NCBI RefSeq assembly: GCF_026914185.1
Contig: NC_070574.1
Coordinates: 868,001 to 932,000 of the forward strand
Source of the DNA: Puccinia triticina
Lineage: Eukaryota; Basidiomycota; Pucciniomycetes; Pucciniales; Pucciniaceae
DNA length: 64,000 nucleotides
Reading direction: 5' to 3'
Both the position numbers and the translations under genes were made by a program. Shown here in pieces: positions 11,513-22,385 of this stretch. Every line of letters starts with the position of its first letter. Position 1 is the first letter of the stretch. The notes beneath the pieces were generated by a model, which did no database searches, had not been told where the DNA came from, and saw only the letters and a program-made list of their open reading frames with translations.

Positions 11513-12998
11513 TTTGTAACAGGTGAGTTTAAAAGCTCAAGAGATTCCTACAAGAAGGTGTATACAGCCAGCTGATAATCCTTTTTAATTATCAGGTTCA
11601 TGGTTTAAAAACAACAATACATGCATATCAATTCTTGTACATTATTTCCTTTTGGAATTCCAACATCCATCAAATAAAAGCACAATCAAAATCAAACTTG
11701 ATAATATTCTATGTCAGGTTATATTATTGGTGCTTCTTCAACAATGTAATGGTCTTCATTATTTATTTATTCAACATTCTTGTGATTATTTAACTCCATT
11801 TCTGTCTATTTTGACCATCAATTTTGACAAATTCATCTCTACCATCTAACTCCCAAAGGTTGTTCAGAACTGAATAATTGCATAAAATCAAAACACCATA
11901 GGCCAAGCTGAAAATAAATATTTACTACCCTGCAAACAGTCAAAGACGTAGAGCCATGATTTGATGATTTTACGTTTTAAAAAATTTGTGATTTCAAATT
12001 TGAACACCCTTTACATGGATCTACTTGGAGTATGATGGTAAGTCTAGGGAAGGTAAATGTTGAGTTTTTACTTCCTTCTGTCTCTTTTTCTTCCCAGTCC
12101 TTGTTTAGATCACCTTCACATCTTATGCCCATTCACCTTATTCCTTCAGATTGGTCATGCTATCTCTCGCCGTACTAGCCTTGTGACATAGTTCCCTGCC
12201 TAGATTAGCTGATTAGCTTTTCCTTCTACTGTGTTCTCTTTTACGTGTGCTCTGTGTGATTGCTTGTATGTCACCTGTCTGGTCAACCTGTGATTTCATC
12301 AGGCTCTTTCCTTTCCTATTCATCGTCTTTCATATCTATTATTCTCTCACCCACAAGTTGATGATGTGTACATAGCCTATATCTAACTAGCCTAGTCCAC
12401 AGCAATCAACCATTGGTCCACTCCTCTCATTGCCCGCACCATCATTGAGCTGCATCCGGTGAGCTTTCCCTCACTGCCCTCTCTCTCTCGAGCCTCCCAG
12501 CTCATCTCTTTGCCTCGCACTAGTTGTCAAATTCTGAGTCTAAATCTTAAACTTCTGAGTCTAAATCTTAACAGTAGATTTTTATTCTGTGGCCCATCTA
12601 CAAGCATACCATAAATGGAGGACTTCCCATTGACTTTGAATAAATCTGGAATTCCAGATTTTGAAGGGGAATCTTGATCACTTCAGGGAGCTTTGGGGAC
12701 CAAGAATTCACTGTGAAATCTGAAATCTGCAATCTCAGATCTGCATTTCCAGACTGACAGGAAGTTTGCATCTCTAGGGCAGTGGGCCTCTCAAATGTTG
12801 GCTGCAAAATGGGGGGTTAAAATTTATCCTCCCAGACACTTCAAATAGGCTTCTTGACCCCAAAATTGACACAAGGCTCTCATAACCAGTATGGTATGTG
12901 TACACAGGTTGGTCTGGGGGTGGAACTGGCTGGAGTAGTCGGCCATCTTGACAAATCAGCCCACAACAGCTAACTTTCAAATTATATATAGCTGATCC
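11513..12998. other. 3' flank of the peptide gene and unassigned repeat DNA
   Basis: The first 250 bases are also found after the pseudogene copy at 26816-27100, so the gene was duplicated with its flank. A segment at about 12400-12480 shares GCATCCGGTGAG and CCTCACTGCCC with 14760-14795. That points to a dispersed, perhaps LTR-derived, repeat. Confidence 0.45.
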
Positions 12999-13005
12999 GG
13001 AACAC
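12999..13005 (+). repeat. target-site duplication GGAACAC, left
   Basis: Identical heptamer directly outside the left terminus of the 7.66-kb nested element; the partner is at 20668-20674. Confidence 0.65.
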
Positions 13006-13079
13006 CAGCAGTGGGCAGATAGATTCTCCAAATGGATAACTCTGAGGGTAACGTAACCTTTACAGTTACGTTATCTGCT

Positions 13080-15456
13080 AGTTGCAGATATCTAATTTGG
13101 AGTTACGATATCTCCTGCAGAAAATGGGCTCTACACCCGGGGAGTCCCTCCACATGGGGCCCACCACAAATCCACGTGGATCCCACGGTGAAGGGGTGCG
13201 CGAGGTTGGACCAGCGGCATTTGGTCCACACACCCTGGTGGGCATCACCAACCGCATCACAAGGGCACCTTGTGATGCCCCCAAGGATTCCATGAGTGCT
13301 TTCAGCTCCCCGTGGCCCCCCCGAGGACTCCTTGTGATATTGACGGAAAGGTTGGGCCCACATGTACTTGATGTGTGGGCTCCCCGAGGAATCACCGTGA
13401 TCCCGACTGAAGTGTTGGGCCCATGAATGGAAACACTGTCTGAAACCATGGATTCCACGTGGCTCATTGGTGGGCTCCACCGGTTCAGGTGGGCCGTTGT
13501 GGGTGGCATGGCTTGGGTCGCCGGTACGGAGCGGATTGAATCCGCCGGATCAAGATATAGCAAAATATGGCACCACGCACTGCATTGCATTTTTGGTGGA
13601 GAGACAAGGAAGGATAACATAATGAAAAAATAAACATTGAAAAAAGGGAGAAAAGAAAAAAAGAAAACATTTGAAAAAGGGAAAAAGGGAACATAAAAAA
13701 GAAAACATTTAAGATTCATTGGTAATAAGGGATGTCAACGGTGCCAGGCTGCCGGTTGAAGGTCAAGTATAGACGGGAGATAAAGGCAACAGTGTCTTGG
13801 GTGGTTGAGAAGCCCTTGCTGTCAGGAAGAAGTCTATGTGTTCAAAGACCAAACTCGCAGTGTCCCCGGCCTTCACTGGACTTGGTGGCGATGGTAACGT
13901 GGCTGACGATGGGAGTGATGGGTGGACGAGAGAGGGGAAGCTAAGGGGAAAGTGATGGGCGGTTGGAAGGGCGTCCTTTCGTAATACTTGAGGAGAGAGA
14001 CACGAATCAAGGGCAAATGAAAGCCCCGGCGCATTTGCCCTTGCAGTAATCGCCTTTGTTGTCTACAGGGAATGATTGACTTCTTGGTGGACGGGTGGCC
14101 GTACTGTGAGCAGCCGGTAAAGCGCTGCCGCTCACAATCCCTGCACTCTCATTGAACAGGCGAGGGTTGATGTGGACCTTCTGCGGGCCGCTAGCAGGGC
14201 TGTCGACGGACTCTGGCATTGTTGATGATCAAACCTTGCGCAGATCCAATACGCACAACCCAGGCTCCAGCTTGGCCAGCGCACAGTACTTCTTTGAGCG
14301 CTTGATTTCCCTTGCACAAGCATTACAGAACTGTGAATATATCCCAGAGTATTTCAGCAAACTATAGGCTTATGACAAACGGCAGATTGTGATGATGGTT
14401 TCTGGGAATTTCTAGGCGGGGTGGTGTTGAATTTCTGATGTTCTCTCTTACTTATCCCAAAAATCATGTTGTTCAGAATGAATTCCTCTTTGTATAGAAT
14501 CAATCATTAGCATCAATAGTAAGTTAAATAGTACAACCTTCTCACACCCTGTAGTCTTTGAACCTTGAGTAGTAGAGATTGTGTTAGTCAGTCTGACTTC
14601 ATTTGTAGACTGGTGATAGTATTCATATTCATTTTGGTCTCTTATTCATTTATCTCAAATCCACAAGTCTGTTGCATGTACATAGTCTATTTATATCATA
14701 GCATTGTCATGCAAATCAAACATTGGTTCTCTTCCCTCTTTTTTCCGCGCACACAACTGAGCCGCATCCGGTGAGAAAACCATCCTCACTGCCCATCATT
14801 CTTGAGCCATTGAGCTCAATCTATGTTCTTCTCTTTTCTGCGCGGTGACAATCAGCTCAAGTTTCAACAGGTGGCGCCAGTGTCAGAGGAGGAGGATGGC
14901 AAGGGGGAGGACTCGTCAGAGGAACTGGTCAAGGAGATTCTCTTTGCCGGATGTTGGTGTAGGAGGTATTCAAATAGAGAGGACTCTGGATGAAAAAATT
15001 GGTTCAGGATTTTTTGAAGGCCGCGAACTCCCTTTGCCCTTGCAAGGGGCCGATTGCGTGGGACTTGTTGAATTTTGGAGGTTGGGGAACCTAACTGGGT
15101 GAGCAGTGATTAGACTGACAAACTGCAATTAACAGCCGGTTTGACTTGCAAGCCTGCTCATCTGTTTTCCCAGGGAAATGATGTGGGGATCCCATCAATT
15201 TGTGTTCTTGTTGGCTCCACCAGGAGCCCAGGGATGGCCGTGGAATCCTTGTCTGTGGGAACAACGAGGATATCCCGTTGAACAAAAATAGAGGTTCCCG
15301 TCAGCTCCACCGGGAGACCAAGGGCAGCCGTGGAATCCTCGTTGGTGGGAACAACGTGGGAATCATGTCAAACACATTTTGTGAGTTTGTCGGCTCCACC
15401 GTGAGTTTATCACGAGGAGACCCCGGGAAGGTGGAGACGGCTGGGTATCCCGTTGT
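13080..15456. other. interior of the nested element: degenerate repeats, no gene
   Basis: From 13140 to 13500 and again from 15190 to 15455 there are loosely repeated GGCTCCACC / GGAATCC / GTGGGAACAACG blocks of about 60-100 bases. Between them 14560-14868 resembles 12100-12530 and may be an LTR ending TTCAACA. Short frames here do not look like proteins. Confidence 0.4.
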
Positions 15457-15461
15457 CTCCA
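15457..15461 (+). repeat. target-site duplication CTCCA, left
   Basis: Five-base duplication bordering the gag-only LTR element; the partner is at 18657-18661. Confidence 0.85.
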
Positions 15462-15789
15462 TGTAAGAGCCGAAGCTCTTCACTGGGCTAGAGGGTTGGC
15501 ACAGGGGAGACGAGGGTCTCAGGAGTTCTGATACCAACGTGGGGCTTGTATTGCACGTCTAGCTCAGGAGAGATGAGTAGTCAGTCGGGATCTCTGCTCT
15601 ATATACAACTAAGTGGAAGGGAAATGGAAGAATGAAAAGGGGAGGCTCACCTAGCTCAGGAGAGATGAGTAGTCAGTCGGGATCTCTGCTGAGCTAGGAT
15701 GAGACCGGGGAACAGGCTATATCGGATCAAAGTGGAGTCTTGTGAAAGGCTTGTGAAATCCGCGGCGCCTCCGGCGCGGGGGTTTTACA
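15462..15789 (-). repeat. 3' LTR of the gag-only element
   Basis: 328 bases, TGTAAAACCCC...GGCTCTTACA on the minus strand. It has an extra GGCGCCTCCGGCGC-like block of about 14 bases that is absent from the other LTR. Contains a CTCTATATACAAC promoter-like stretch. Confidence 0.88.
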
Positions 15790-16146
15790 GTCTCCCCCCC
15801 TATATTGAAAGGGAAGGAAACTTGAGTGGTTGATTGGGACAAGGGCGGTTGAGCGGCACGACGGTATTTTTGTTGGGTCGCAGAGGAGGATGGTCGCGAG
15901 CTTGCAGTGGTTGGAGCAGTGGAAGGCGGTGCAGTGGGGCGCGTCGCGGGGGGCTTTGGTCGGTCGCGAGTGTTTTTAGTGGAAACGGGCTTTTTGGTCG
16001 GGTGGGTAGCGGACAATTTGATGGTCGGGTCTATTGCGCAGACAAAAAATGTTGGAATTTTTGAATGGAGTCGGATGGTGAGCGTTCTATCGTGTGGAGT
16101 CAGGCCGGTTGTCGGCGCTAGGGGTCGCCGGTGCAATCCTGGTGGT

Positions 16147-18057
16147 TCAATCCTCCGACCCATCATCAGCCGAATCATCTTTGGTGAACTCCGCTGCCAG
16201 CTCGTCGAGCAAGGCCGGGTTAAATCCTGGGTAGTCCAGCATGAGCGCCTCGCCTTCCATGAAGGCTTGGCGTTCCGCTTCAATGATTGAATCCGTCGCT
16301 GTAGCAGCAACGGAGGCGAAGGACGAGCCGGGCGGTCCGACGCCTGTGTTGTCACGGAGGGAGGACTCTATGTCGTCAACCGTTGTTATTGCCGCCGCGT
16401 GATACTCATCAAAGTCGGTGTCGTCGTCGATCACGGCCGTTGGGTCCAGCAAGTCGTCCCCCTGGTCGGCGACTGCCGCTACTCCTGCCGGTTTACCAGT
16501 TGGGCGCCCAGGTTGCGAGAACCCGACCTTGGCTCCGGTTGCCTGCGGTTTGTTCCACGCCCTGGGGGCCACGTAGTCTGCTGGCTTCGGAGGCACGATG
16601 AAGGAGGGAGGAACGTCGACGGGGCCGCGGTAGGCCGGACCAGGGCAAGTGCCGGCCGCGTTGCCGCAATATTGTTTGCAATGATGGCACTTACCCACCA
16701 AGTCCAGGTACAAGTGGATCCGCCAGATGTATTCCTCTCGGGGCAAGGAGCTCAGGGTTGATCCTTGTTGAGCTGTCAAGTTTGATCCTCCGAAACGGGA
16801 GCGTGGGGTCTTCTTAGGCATTGCGTCGTAACAGTTCCCTACCCTCCTGACGAATTCTTTGAATTTGAACTCCTCTGGCTTGAGTATGTCCAGCTTCTTG
16901 ACTTTGTTCTCAAGCTCTTGGGGAAGACCAAATGTCATCCCCTCCGCGAGCTGGAAGTCGGTGAGTGAGGTGCCGTTGAAGTTAATCATCCGCTGGAGCG
17001 TCCGCGCGCGGGTTGTGTACTGATTAAAGGACTCGGAGTCCATCATCTTGAGGTAGCGGACCTCTCTCTGAAGGTCGGAAAACCATTGTGACGGTAGTGC
17101 CGCGTCGAACAGATCTGCCTTTACTTCAGCCCAAGATCTTCCAGTCATCTTCTGCGCCTCGGCTTGAAAGAAGGACAAGAGGTTCGTTTCCGAAATTAGA
17201 CGGCCGATGATGAGGAGTTTGTCGTGGTCGTTGGTGACGTCTTTTGACGTGAAGAAGATCTCCACGGCGTTGATCCAAAGCAGAAAAGGCTCTACCTCCA
17301 TGTAGGGACCTACGTACTTCGGCGCATCGGTTGTGTTGAATCGACGGTGATCCACTCGGTCCCTTGGTGTAGCTGTGAACCGACCTGAAGCCAGGGAGCT
17401 ATCCAGGAGGCTTGCAAATGCCTCCTCCAGTCGGGCTGTACGATTGGCGGCGGCCTCCTCAGCTCTCGCCAGACGGGCCGCATATTCCACCCTATCCGCG
17501 TGAGCCTGAGTAATGCTGGCGTGTTGGGAGGACATCAGCATCTTCATGCAATCCCTTGTGGAGAGGCTGCTGGATGGTGGGGGTGGCGGCGGGGGGGGGT
17601 CGGTTTGGAACTCTGTTTTGGGGTCTGTCGGTTGGCCTGAGTCCTTCGGCTTGGTTTCCTGTCCCACTCCAGGATCTCCCGAGGCGCCCGTCGTAGTCGT
17701 GTTCGGCGGGGCTTGGAGGCTAGAGTCGGTCATGGAGGGGGGAATCATTGGGGAGGAGTCTTCCGCCGGGTCCTGCGGGTCCGGGCCGGGTGTGGGGAGT
17801 GGTTCTTGAGGGTCTACCGTGAGGGCGAGTTGTACACCAGAAGGGAGCGACGCTGGTGCGGAGCCTACTATCAGTGGAGCAAACGCGTGGGGCGCGATCG
17901 ATTCGGTTTCCGTGGCTTCTAGGGGACTGTTGAGTTGGGCCGCGGTCGACGCCGCTTGCTGAAGCCTCCTTTGTTCGGCTTGTGCCCGCTGTAGGATATC
18001 CTCGGGATCGGTCAAGGGAAGGAGTTGATTGGACGAAATCGTTCGTCGAGTGGACAT
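16147..18057 (-). CDS. Gag polyprotein of the TR-GAG element (636 aa)
   Basis: The first ATG in the long frame gives MSTRRTISSNQ; a TTG lies 15 codons upstream. Residues of about 1-170 are low-complexity, Pro/Ser/Thr-rich. A coiled-coil-like segment follows (RLARAEEAAANRTARLEEAF). Next is a retrotransposon gag domain (EVEPFLLWINAVEIFFTSK ... WAEVKADLFDAAL ... FNQYTTRARTLQRMINF). A small Cys cluster (CHHCKQYCG) stands where a zinc knuckle is expected, but without the usual CCHC spacing. The C-terminus is acidic. Gag would assemble the particle and package RNA. No protease or reverse transcriptase follows. Confidence 0.85.
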   Translation of the reverse strand: MSTRRTISSNQLLPLTDPEDILQRAQAEQRRLQQAASTAAQLNSPLEATETESIAPHAFAPLIVGSAPASLPSGVQLALTVDPQEPLPTPGPDPQDPAEDSSPMIPPSMTDSSLQAPPNTTTTGASGDPGVGQETKPKDSGQPTDPKTEFQTDPPPPPPPPSSSLSTRDCMKMLMSSQHASITQAHADRVEYAARLARAEEAAANRTARLEEAFASLLDSSLASGRFTATPRDRVDHRRFNTTDAPKYVGPYMEVEPFLLWINAVEIFFTSKDVTNDHDKLLIIGRLISETNLLSFFQAEAQKMTGRSWAEVKADLFDAALPSQWFSDLQREVRYLKMMDSESFNQYTTRARTLQRMINFNGTSLTDFQLAEGMTFGLPQELENKVKKLDILKPEEFKFKEFVRRVGNCYDAMPKKTPRSRFGGSNLTAQQGSTLSSLPREEYIWRIHLYLDLVGKCHHCKQYCGNAAGTCPGPAYRGPVDVPPSFIVPPKPADYVAPRAWNKPQATGAKVGFSQPGRPTGKPAGVAAVADQGDDLLDPTAVIDDDTDFDEYHAAAITTVDDIESSLRDNTGVGPPGSSFASVAATATDSIIEAERQAFMEGEALMLDYPGFNPALLDELAAEFTKDDSADDGSED

Positions 18058-18342
18058 GAGCTGTCCACCGTTGAGTGAGGAGAAAAAGTTGTAGATCGGC
18101 AATTTTGGCTGGGGTCAAGAGGAAGAGTTAGGAGAACTCGATGAGTCCAGGAGTTCGTGAGTTCGGGAAAAAAAATGCGGGCAGTTCGGTAGTTCGTTTA
18201 GTTCGTGTAGTCCACGCAACGGAGTAGTCAAGATCCCGTCGTCAGTCGAACGGGTCCGTTGCGATCAAGTTCGGAATGAGTCGAGAGAAAGGAAGAAGAA
18301 GAAAGAAAGAAAAAATCCTTTGTCGGGATCAGAAAAAAAAAG

Positions 18343-18656
18343 TGTAAGAGCCAAAGCTCTTCACTGGGCTAGAGGGTTGGCACAGGGGAGACAAGGGTCT
18401 CAGGAGTTCTGATACCAACGTGGGGCTTGTATTGCACGTCTAGCTCAGGAGAGATGAGTAGTCAGTCGGGATCTCTGCTCTATATACAACTAAGTGGAAG
18501 GGAAATGGAAGAATGAAAAGGGGAGGCTCACCTAGCTCAGGAGAGATGAGTAGTCAGTCGGGATCTCTGCTGAGCTAGGATGAGACCGGGGAACAGGCTA
18601 TATCGGATCAAAGTGGAGTCTTGTGAAAGGCTTGTGAAATCCGCGGGGGTTTTACA
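18343..18656 (-). repeat. 5' LTR of the gag-only element
   Basis: 314 bases, otherwise almost identical to 15462-15789. The primer-binding site just inside it is not obvious: I see no TGG-type tRNA match after the LTR end. Confidence 0.88.
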
Positions 18657-18792
18657 CTCCACCCATTTTCAACGGGTTGGTGATACCGATGGCGGGCACA
18701 GTGAAATCCACGTGGGTTTCACAAAGCTGGCGTCGCCCATCGCATCCACAAACTCGCTTGCCAGGAAGTTCCCCCGGCATGTATTTTATCTA

Positions 18793-18953
18793 GGCCCCGT
18801 TTGGCTGCCGCGTTATATGTCATAAATGGTTGGATTTATGACGCCGCGACCCAAAGTTTGCCCCCCGTTTCCACCAAAACTTTGAAACCCCCGGGGGTCG
18901 CGCGTCATAAATTCGACCATTTATGACGTATAATGCGGCAGCCAAACAGGGCC
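18793..18953. mobile_element. Tourist-like MITE, 161 bp, TSD CTA
   Basis: Terminal inverted repeats of about 60 bases begin GGCCCCGTTTGGCTGCCGC at one end and GGCCCTGTTTGGCTGCCGC at the other. Three-base CTA lies on both sides (18790-18792, 18954-18956). Length, GGCCC-type ends and 3-base duplication fit PIF/Harbinger MITEs. Confidence 0.88.
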
Positions 18954-19143
18954 CTAGTTACGTTCCCTGGTTATTTTGAACAAAACCAGTAACATTACAT
19001 TTTTTCCCAGGTTTGGGTAACTTTGGTGTAGCTTTCTGGTAAAGGCCCTGATTTGTGGTTGTTATTAGCAAGATTTTCACTCAATTCAACACTAAACAAC
19101 CACATAAACTCAGTGTGCTGCCAGGAAGCCTGATTAAAAGTTG

Positions 19144-19222
19144 TTCAGAGTGAGGGTTGAACCCACAACTTTGAACATCACTAACCTCAGAGAGGCAAGC
19201 CTTAACCAACACCGCCAGCAAA
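19144..19222 (-). other. tRNA-derived segment (tRNA-Ser/Leu-like, SINE head or pseudo-tRNA)
   Basis: On the minus strand a GGTTAAGGC A-box-like element is followed about 40 bases on by GGGTTCAACCC (B box). The spacing and the GGTTAAGGC motif recall tRNA-Ser/Leu. No full cloverleaf closes, so this is a polymerase III promoter relic, not a tRNA gene. It directly borders and partly overlaps the left end of the giant hairpin. Confidence 0.55.
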
Positions 19223-20431
19223 CAGCTGACGTAACCCGGATTTTTTTGCGCTGACGAAATCCAAACTCAAATTCAAACTCGCGCCCCGGCGCTGTCGTCA
19301 CCTGCCGTGGATTTCGTCACCTGCCATTCTCAGTGGCAGGTGCAAGAGAGCACGACTCCCTCAATGGCTGGTGCTAACCGGTCATTGAGGGGACACACAC
19401 ACCTCTCTTGATGGCCCGTCTGGACCGGCCATCAAGAGGAACACACAACATTATCTCGTTGGCCGGTCAGTACCGGCCAGCGAGAGTAAGGCACTGTTTG
19501 CACTCTCGATGGCCGCTACTGACCGGCCATCAAAAGGTGACACATATACCCCTCGGTGGCCTGTCAGTACACCGGCCATCGAGACAAAAACACTAAACTC
19601 TCGATGGCCCGTACTGGCCGGCCATCAAGAGCAAAACTCTCTTGGTGATGTGTATACACATCACCCTTGATGGCCCGTCAGTACCGGCCATCGAGAGGAA
19701 CATAATACACTCTTGATGGCCTGGACTGATCGGCCATCAAGAGGACATGCGCATCTCGCACAGTGACCCAACTGGTCATTGAGAGCAAAGTGCTTCACTC
19801 TTGATGGCCAGTCAGCGCAGGCCATCAAGAGTGTAGTATATTCCTCTTGATGGCCGGGACTGACAGGCCACCAAGTGGGGTGTGTATTTCCTCTCGATGG
19901 CCAATCAGTCCAGGCCATCAAGAGTGTATTATGTTCCTCTCGATGGTCGGTACTGACGGGCCATCAAGGGTGATGTGTATACACATCACCAAGAGAGTTT
20001 TGCTCTTGATGGCCGGCCAGTACGGGCCATTGAGAGTTTGGTGTTTTTGTCTTGATGGCCGTTGTACTGACAGGCCATCGAGGGGTATGTGTATCACCTC
20101 TTGATGGCCGGTCAGTAGCGGCCATCGAGAGTATTAATAGTGCTTTACTCTTGCTGGCCGGTACTGACCGGCCATCAAGAGGGTGTGAGGTGTTCCTCTT
20201 GATGGCCGGTACAGACGGGCCATCAAGGGAGCTAGGTGTGTGTGTCCCCTCGATGACCGGTTAGCATCGGCCATCGAGGGGATCGTCGTGCTCTCTTGCA
20301 CCTGCCACTGAGAATGGCAGGTGACGAAATCCACAACAGGTGACAACACACCCGGGGCGCGGGTTTGAATTGGAATCTGGATTACGTCAGCGCGACGAAA
20401 TCCGGATTACGTCACCTGTTTGCTGGCAGTG
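19210..20431. mobile_element. 1.22-kb giant foldback built of hairpin units
   Basis: The ends are inverted copies of CACYGCCAGCAAACAG. The two arms are complementary for roughly 580 bases each: for example GTGATGTGTATACACATCAC occurs in both arms near 19644 and 19970, and CACCTGCCATTCTCAGTGGC near 19319 returns inverted near 20307. Within each arm a unit of about 55 bases is itself palindromic (CTCTTGATGGCCGG ... CCGGCCATCAAGAG). CAA flanks both ends, a possible 3-base duplication. No coding capacity. Confidence 0.85.
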
Positions 20432-20667
20432 CAATAAGCTAAAGACATGGTACCAACTTGCTCTTTTTTTCAATAATCTCAACCTCCATATCAAAAAAGT
20501 TACGTTACCAAAAACATAAAAAATCAGGTTGAAAAAAAAGTTAATTTACTATACTTTACTGCACAAATTTTGTACGTTACCAAAATGGCCAATTTGGGTA
20601 ACTAAAAAGATGTTATGTTATCCAATTTCACTGCTGTAAAGTAAAGTAACGTATCTGCCCACTGCTG

Positions 20668-20674
20668 GGAACAC
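20668..20674 (+). repeat. target-site duplication GGAACAC, right
   Basis: Partner of 12999-13005. Confidence 0.65.
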
Positions 20675-21190
20675 TCTGGACACTTTGGATATGACTAGCG
20701 ATGCTAATAATTGAATCTAGACAAGCAGAAATGTTCAGAGACAACTGGTTTTTGAGGGATAAGTAAGAGGAAGAAATCAGAATTCCAGCAACTAAAGATC
20801 TCTTGCAGAATTCTATTCAAAATTGGCTACCAGATCATCAAATTCAATTTGGATAAGTTTGAGAGCTTTGATCATGATTTCCCCACTGAAAAACTAAACA
20901 AGGAAGCAGTGGATACAGAAGATTTTATCACATGCCATAGGTCTTTGTTTGTTTGTTTTTTTTTTTTTGGGGGGGGGGGAGGAAAAAGAAATGTATATAT
21001 GAAAAATATTTGATGATATGCATGTGATAGGTCTTCATCTTTGGAAAATTTCCCAGCCATGTACTTAAACCTGGAACTAGACAATAAAAAGGAAAGAAAA
21101 GAAGATGGTGTCAAATAGGTATTGTGTGTACTTATTTCAAGGAGATTTCTTGGATTACGTGACTGACCTAGTGTGCAAAGATTTGATGTG
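20675..21190. other. AT-rich DNA, no gene seen
   Basis: Contains a T15-G11 homopolymer junction near 20956. Nothing coding is recognisable. Confidence 0.4.
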
Positions 21191-21191
21191 G

Positions 21192-21440
21192 TTAGGGCCT
21201 GAGATACCTTTGGTCCCGAGACTTGAAGACATACATCATGAAGGAGATAAAGAGAGCCGCAAACAACCCAAGCATACTAAAAAATATGGCGGCTCTCTGA
21301 GAGGCGGAGAGGGGATCCCGATTGTAGTAATGAAGATTTTTCCTGAGGGGACTTGGAGCTATTTGAGGGGGCAGGAGGGAGTGCAAGAACTTGCGATGTT
21401 GGATTTGGTAATCAGGAAGTCCAGGTGCATGTGCCAGGTC
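21192..21440 (-). pseudogene. small membrane peptide, family B fragment
   Basis: The minus-strand frame reads YQIQHRKFLHSLLPPQIAPS, then a Tyr/Arg linker, LSASQRAA, a hydrophobic helix and the tail YVFKSRDQRYLRP. It aligns along its length with the gene at 27732-28111 (YELQQRKFL, PPQIAPS, LSACQKAA, YVVKSWDQRYSRP). A stop codon lies about 15 codons upstream and no signal peptide is attached, so the N-terminal part is missing or in another exon. Confidence 0.6.
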
Positions 21441-22385
21441 TAGACCTGCAGGTGCATGGGCTTCAAACTAAGGATGTGGATGGGAATTGAAGTTGACAAG
21501 CCCAGTGTTCCCAGCCAAAGATGTGCATGCAGACCTGCTGATGTGCAAAAACAATGCAAAAACTGTAGATTTTGGAAAATTGATCCTCATTTTTTATTGA
21601 TCTGGTGATTCAGAATATAGATATTTTGGGAGTAGCTTGCAGTGGAAAGTTAGCTTGGTTTGAATCCTATTGGTTTCTGCAATACTTTTCACAGCAATAA
21701 AATTTTCACAAGAGGATCGCTTTGAGTAAAGATCATTCTGAATATTAAATAGCCTCTTGAGAGTGTGAAACATCACTTCAATCAGACAGCGGGGAATTGT
21801 TGGAGTGAAGTAGCACACCAACAGGCAATTCCTTCCTGTTTGATATTTTTCCCCACTCCAACAGCAGTAGCAGTATATCACTTCAAGGATAATTGAATTC
21901 CCCAAACAAATTATTTAAAGTTTGAGGTTGGGAAAATCACTCCCTACTGAAAAAAAGGCTAACTGAGCATGCTCAGGTGAAAAGATAAAAATGTGTCAGA
22001 CTGAGTAAAAAACAATGGGGCACATTTTTGGGGTAATTTGTTGGAAGGGCCTGCATGAGGCCTGCATGGGCCCCTACCAAGCCCGTTGGGCCCATTGAAA
22101 AAATATTATTTTTTTAGAATTCCCATGCTCTGCTAAAATGTGAAATGGGTCAAACTGAATAAAAAACAAGGGGTCAAATTTTTGGGTAGATCTTTTGGAT
22201 GGGTCTGAATGAGGCCCACATGGCCCCCAAAAAGCCCACTGGGCCCATTGAAGGAGTAGCCTTGGTTAAGAAATCATATTATTTATTTTCAGGGCAGACA
22301 CCAAAAAGCTGCCAGTTCTTTTTAGTTTGTTTCTATTACACATGGTTAAAACTTTGGATGGAGTGTAGTGATACTGTGGGAGGTA

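Larger units (their letters stand above)
15462..18656 (-). mobile_element. complete gag-only LTR retrotransposon (TR-GAG type)
   Basis: Two nearly identical LTRs (15462-15789 and 18343-18656) run TG...CA, are flanked by CTCCA, and enclose one long gag frame on the minus strand with no pol. This fits the TR-GAG class of non-autonomous LTR elements. The LTRs differ at a few bases plus a 14-base GC block, and gag is open, so the insertion looks recent. A purine tract (AGGGGGGAGAC on the minus strand) abuts the 3' LTR. Reverse transcriptase would have to come from a partner element. Confidence 0.88.
13006..20667. mobile_element. 7.66-kb nested TIR element
   Basis: The ends are inverted copies of CAGCAGTGGGCAGATA, and GGAACAC directly flanks both sides. 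Inside each end lie subterminal motifs of the GTTACGTTA / GGTAACGTAACC type. No transposase is visible, so it looks non-autonomous, and the superfamily is open; a 7-base duplication is unusual. Later insertions account for much of the length: a gag-only LTR element, a Tourist-like MITE and a giant hairpin. The remaining DNA (13.1-15.4 kb) contains irregular GTGGGCYCC / GGATTCCACG-like repeats. Confidence 0.6.
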
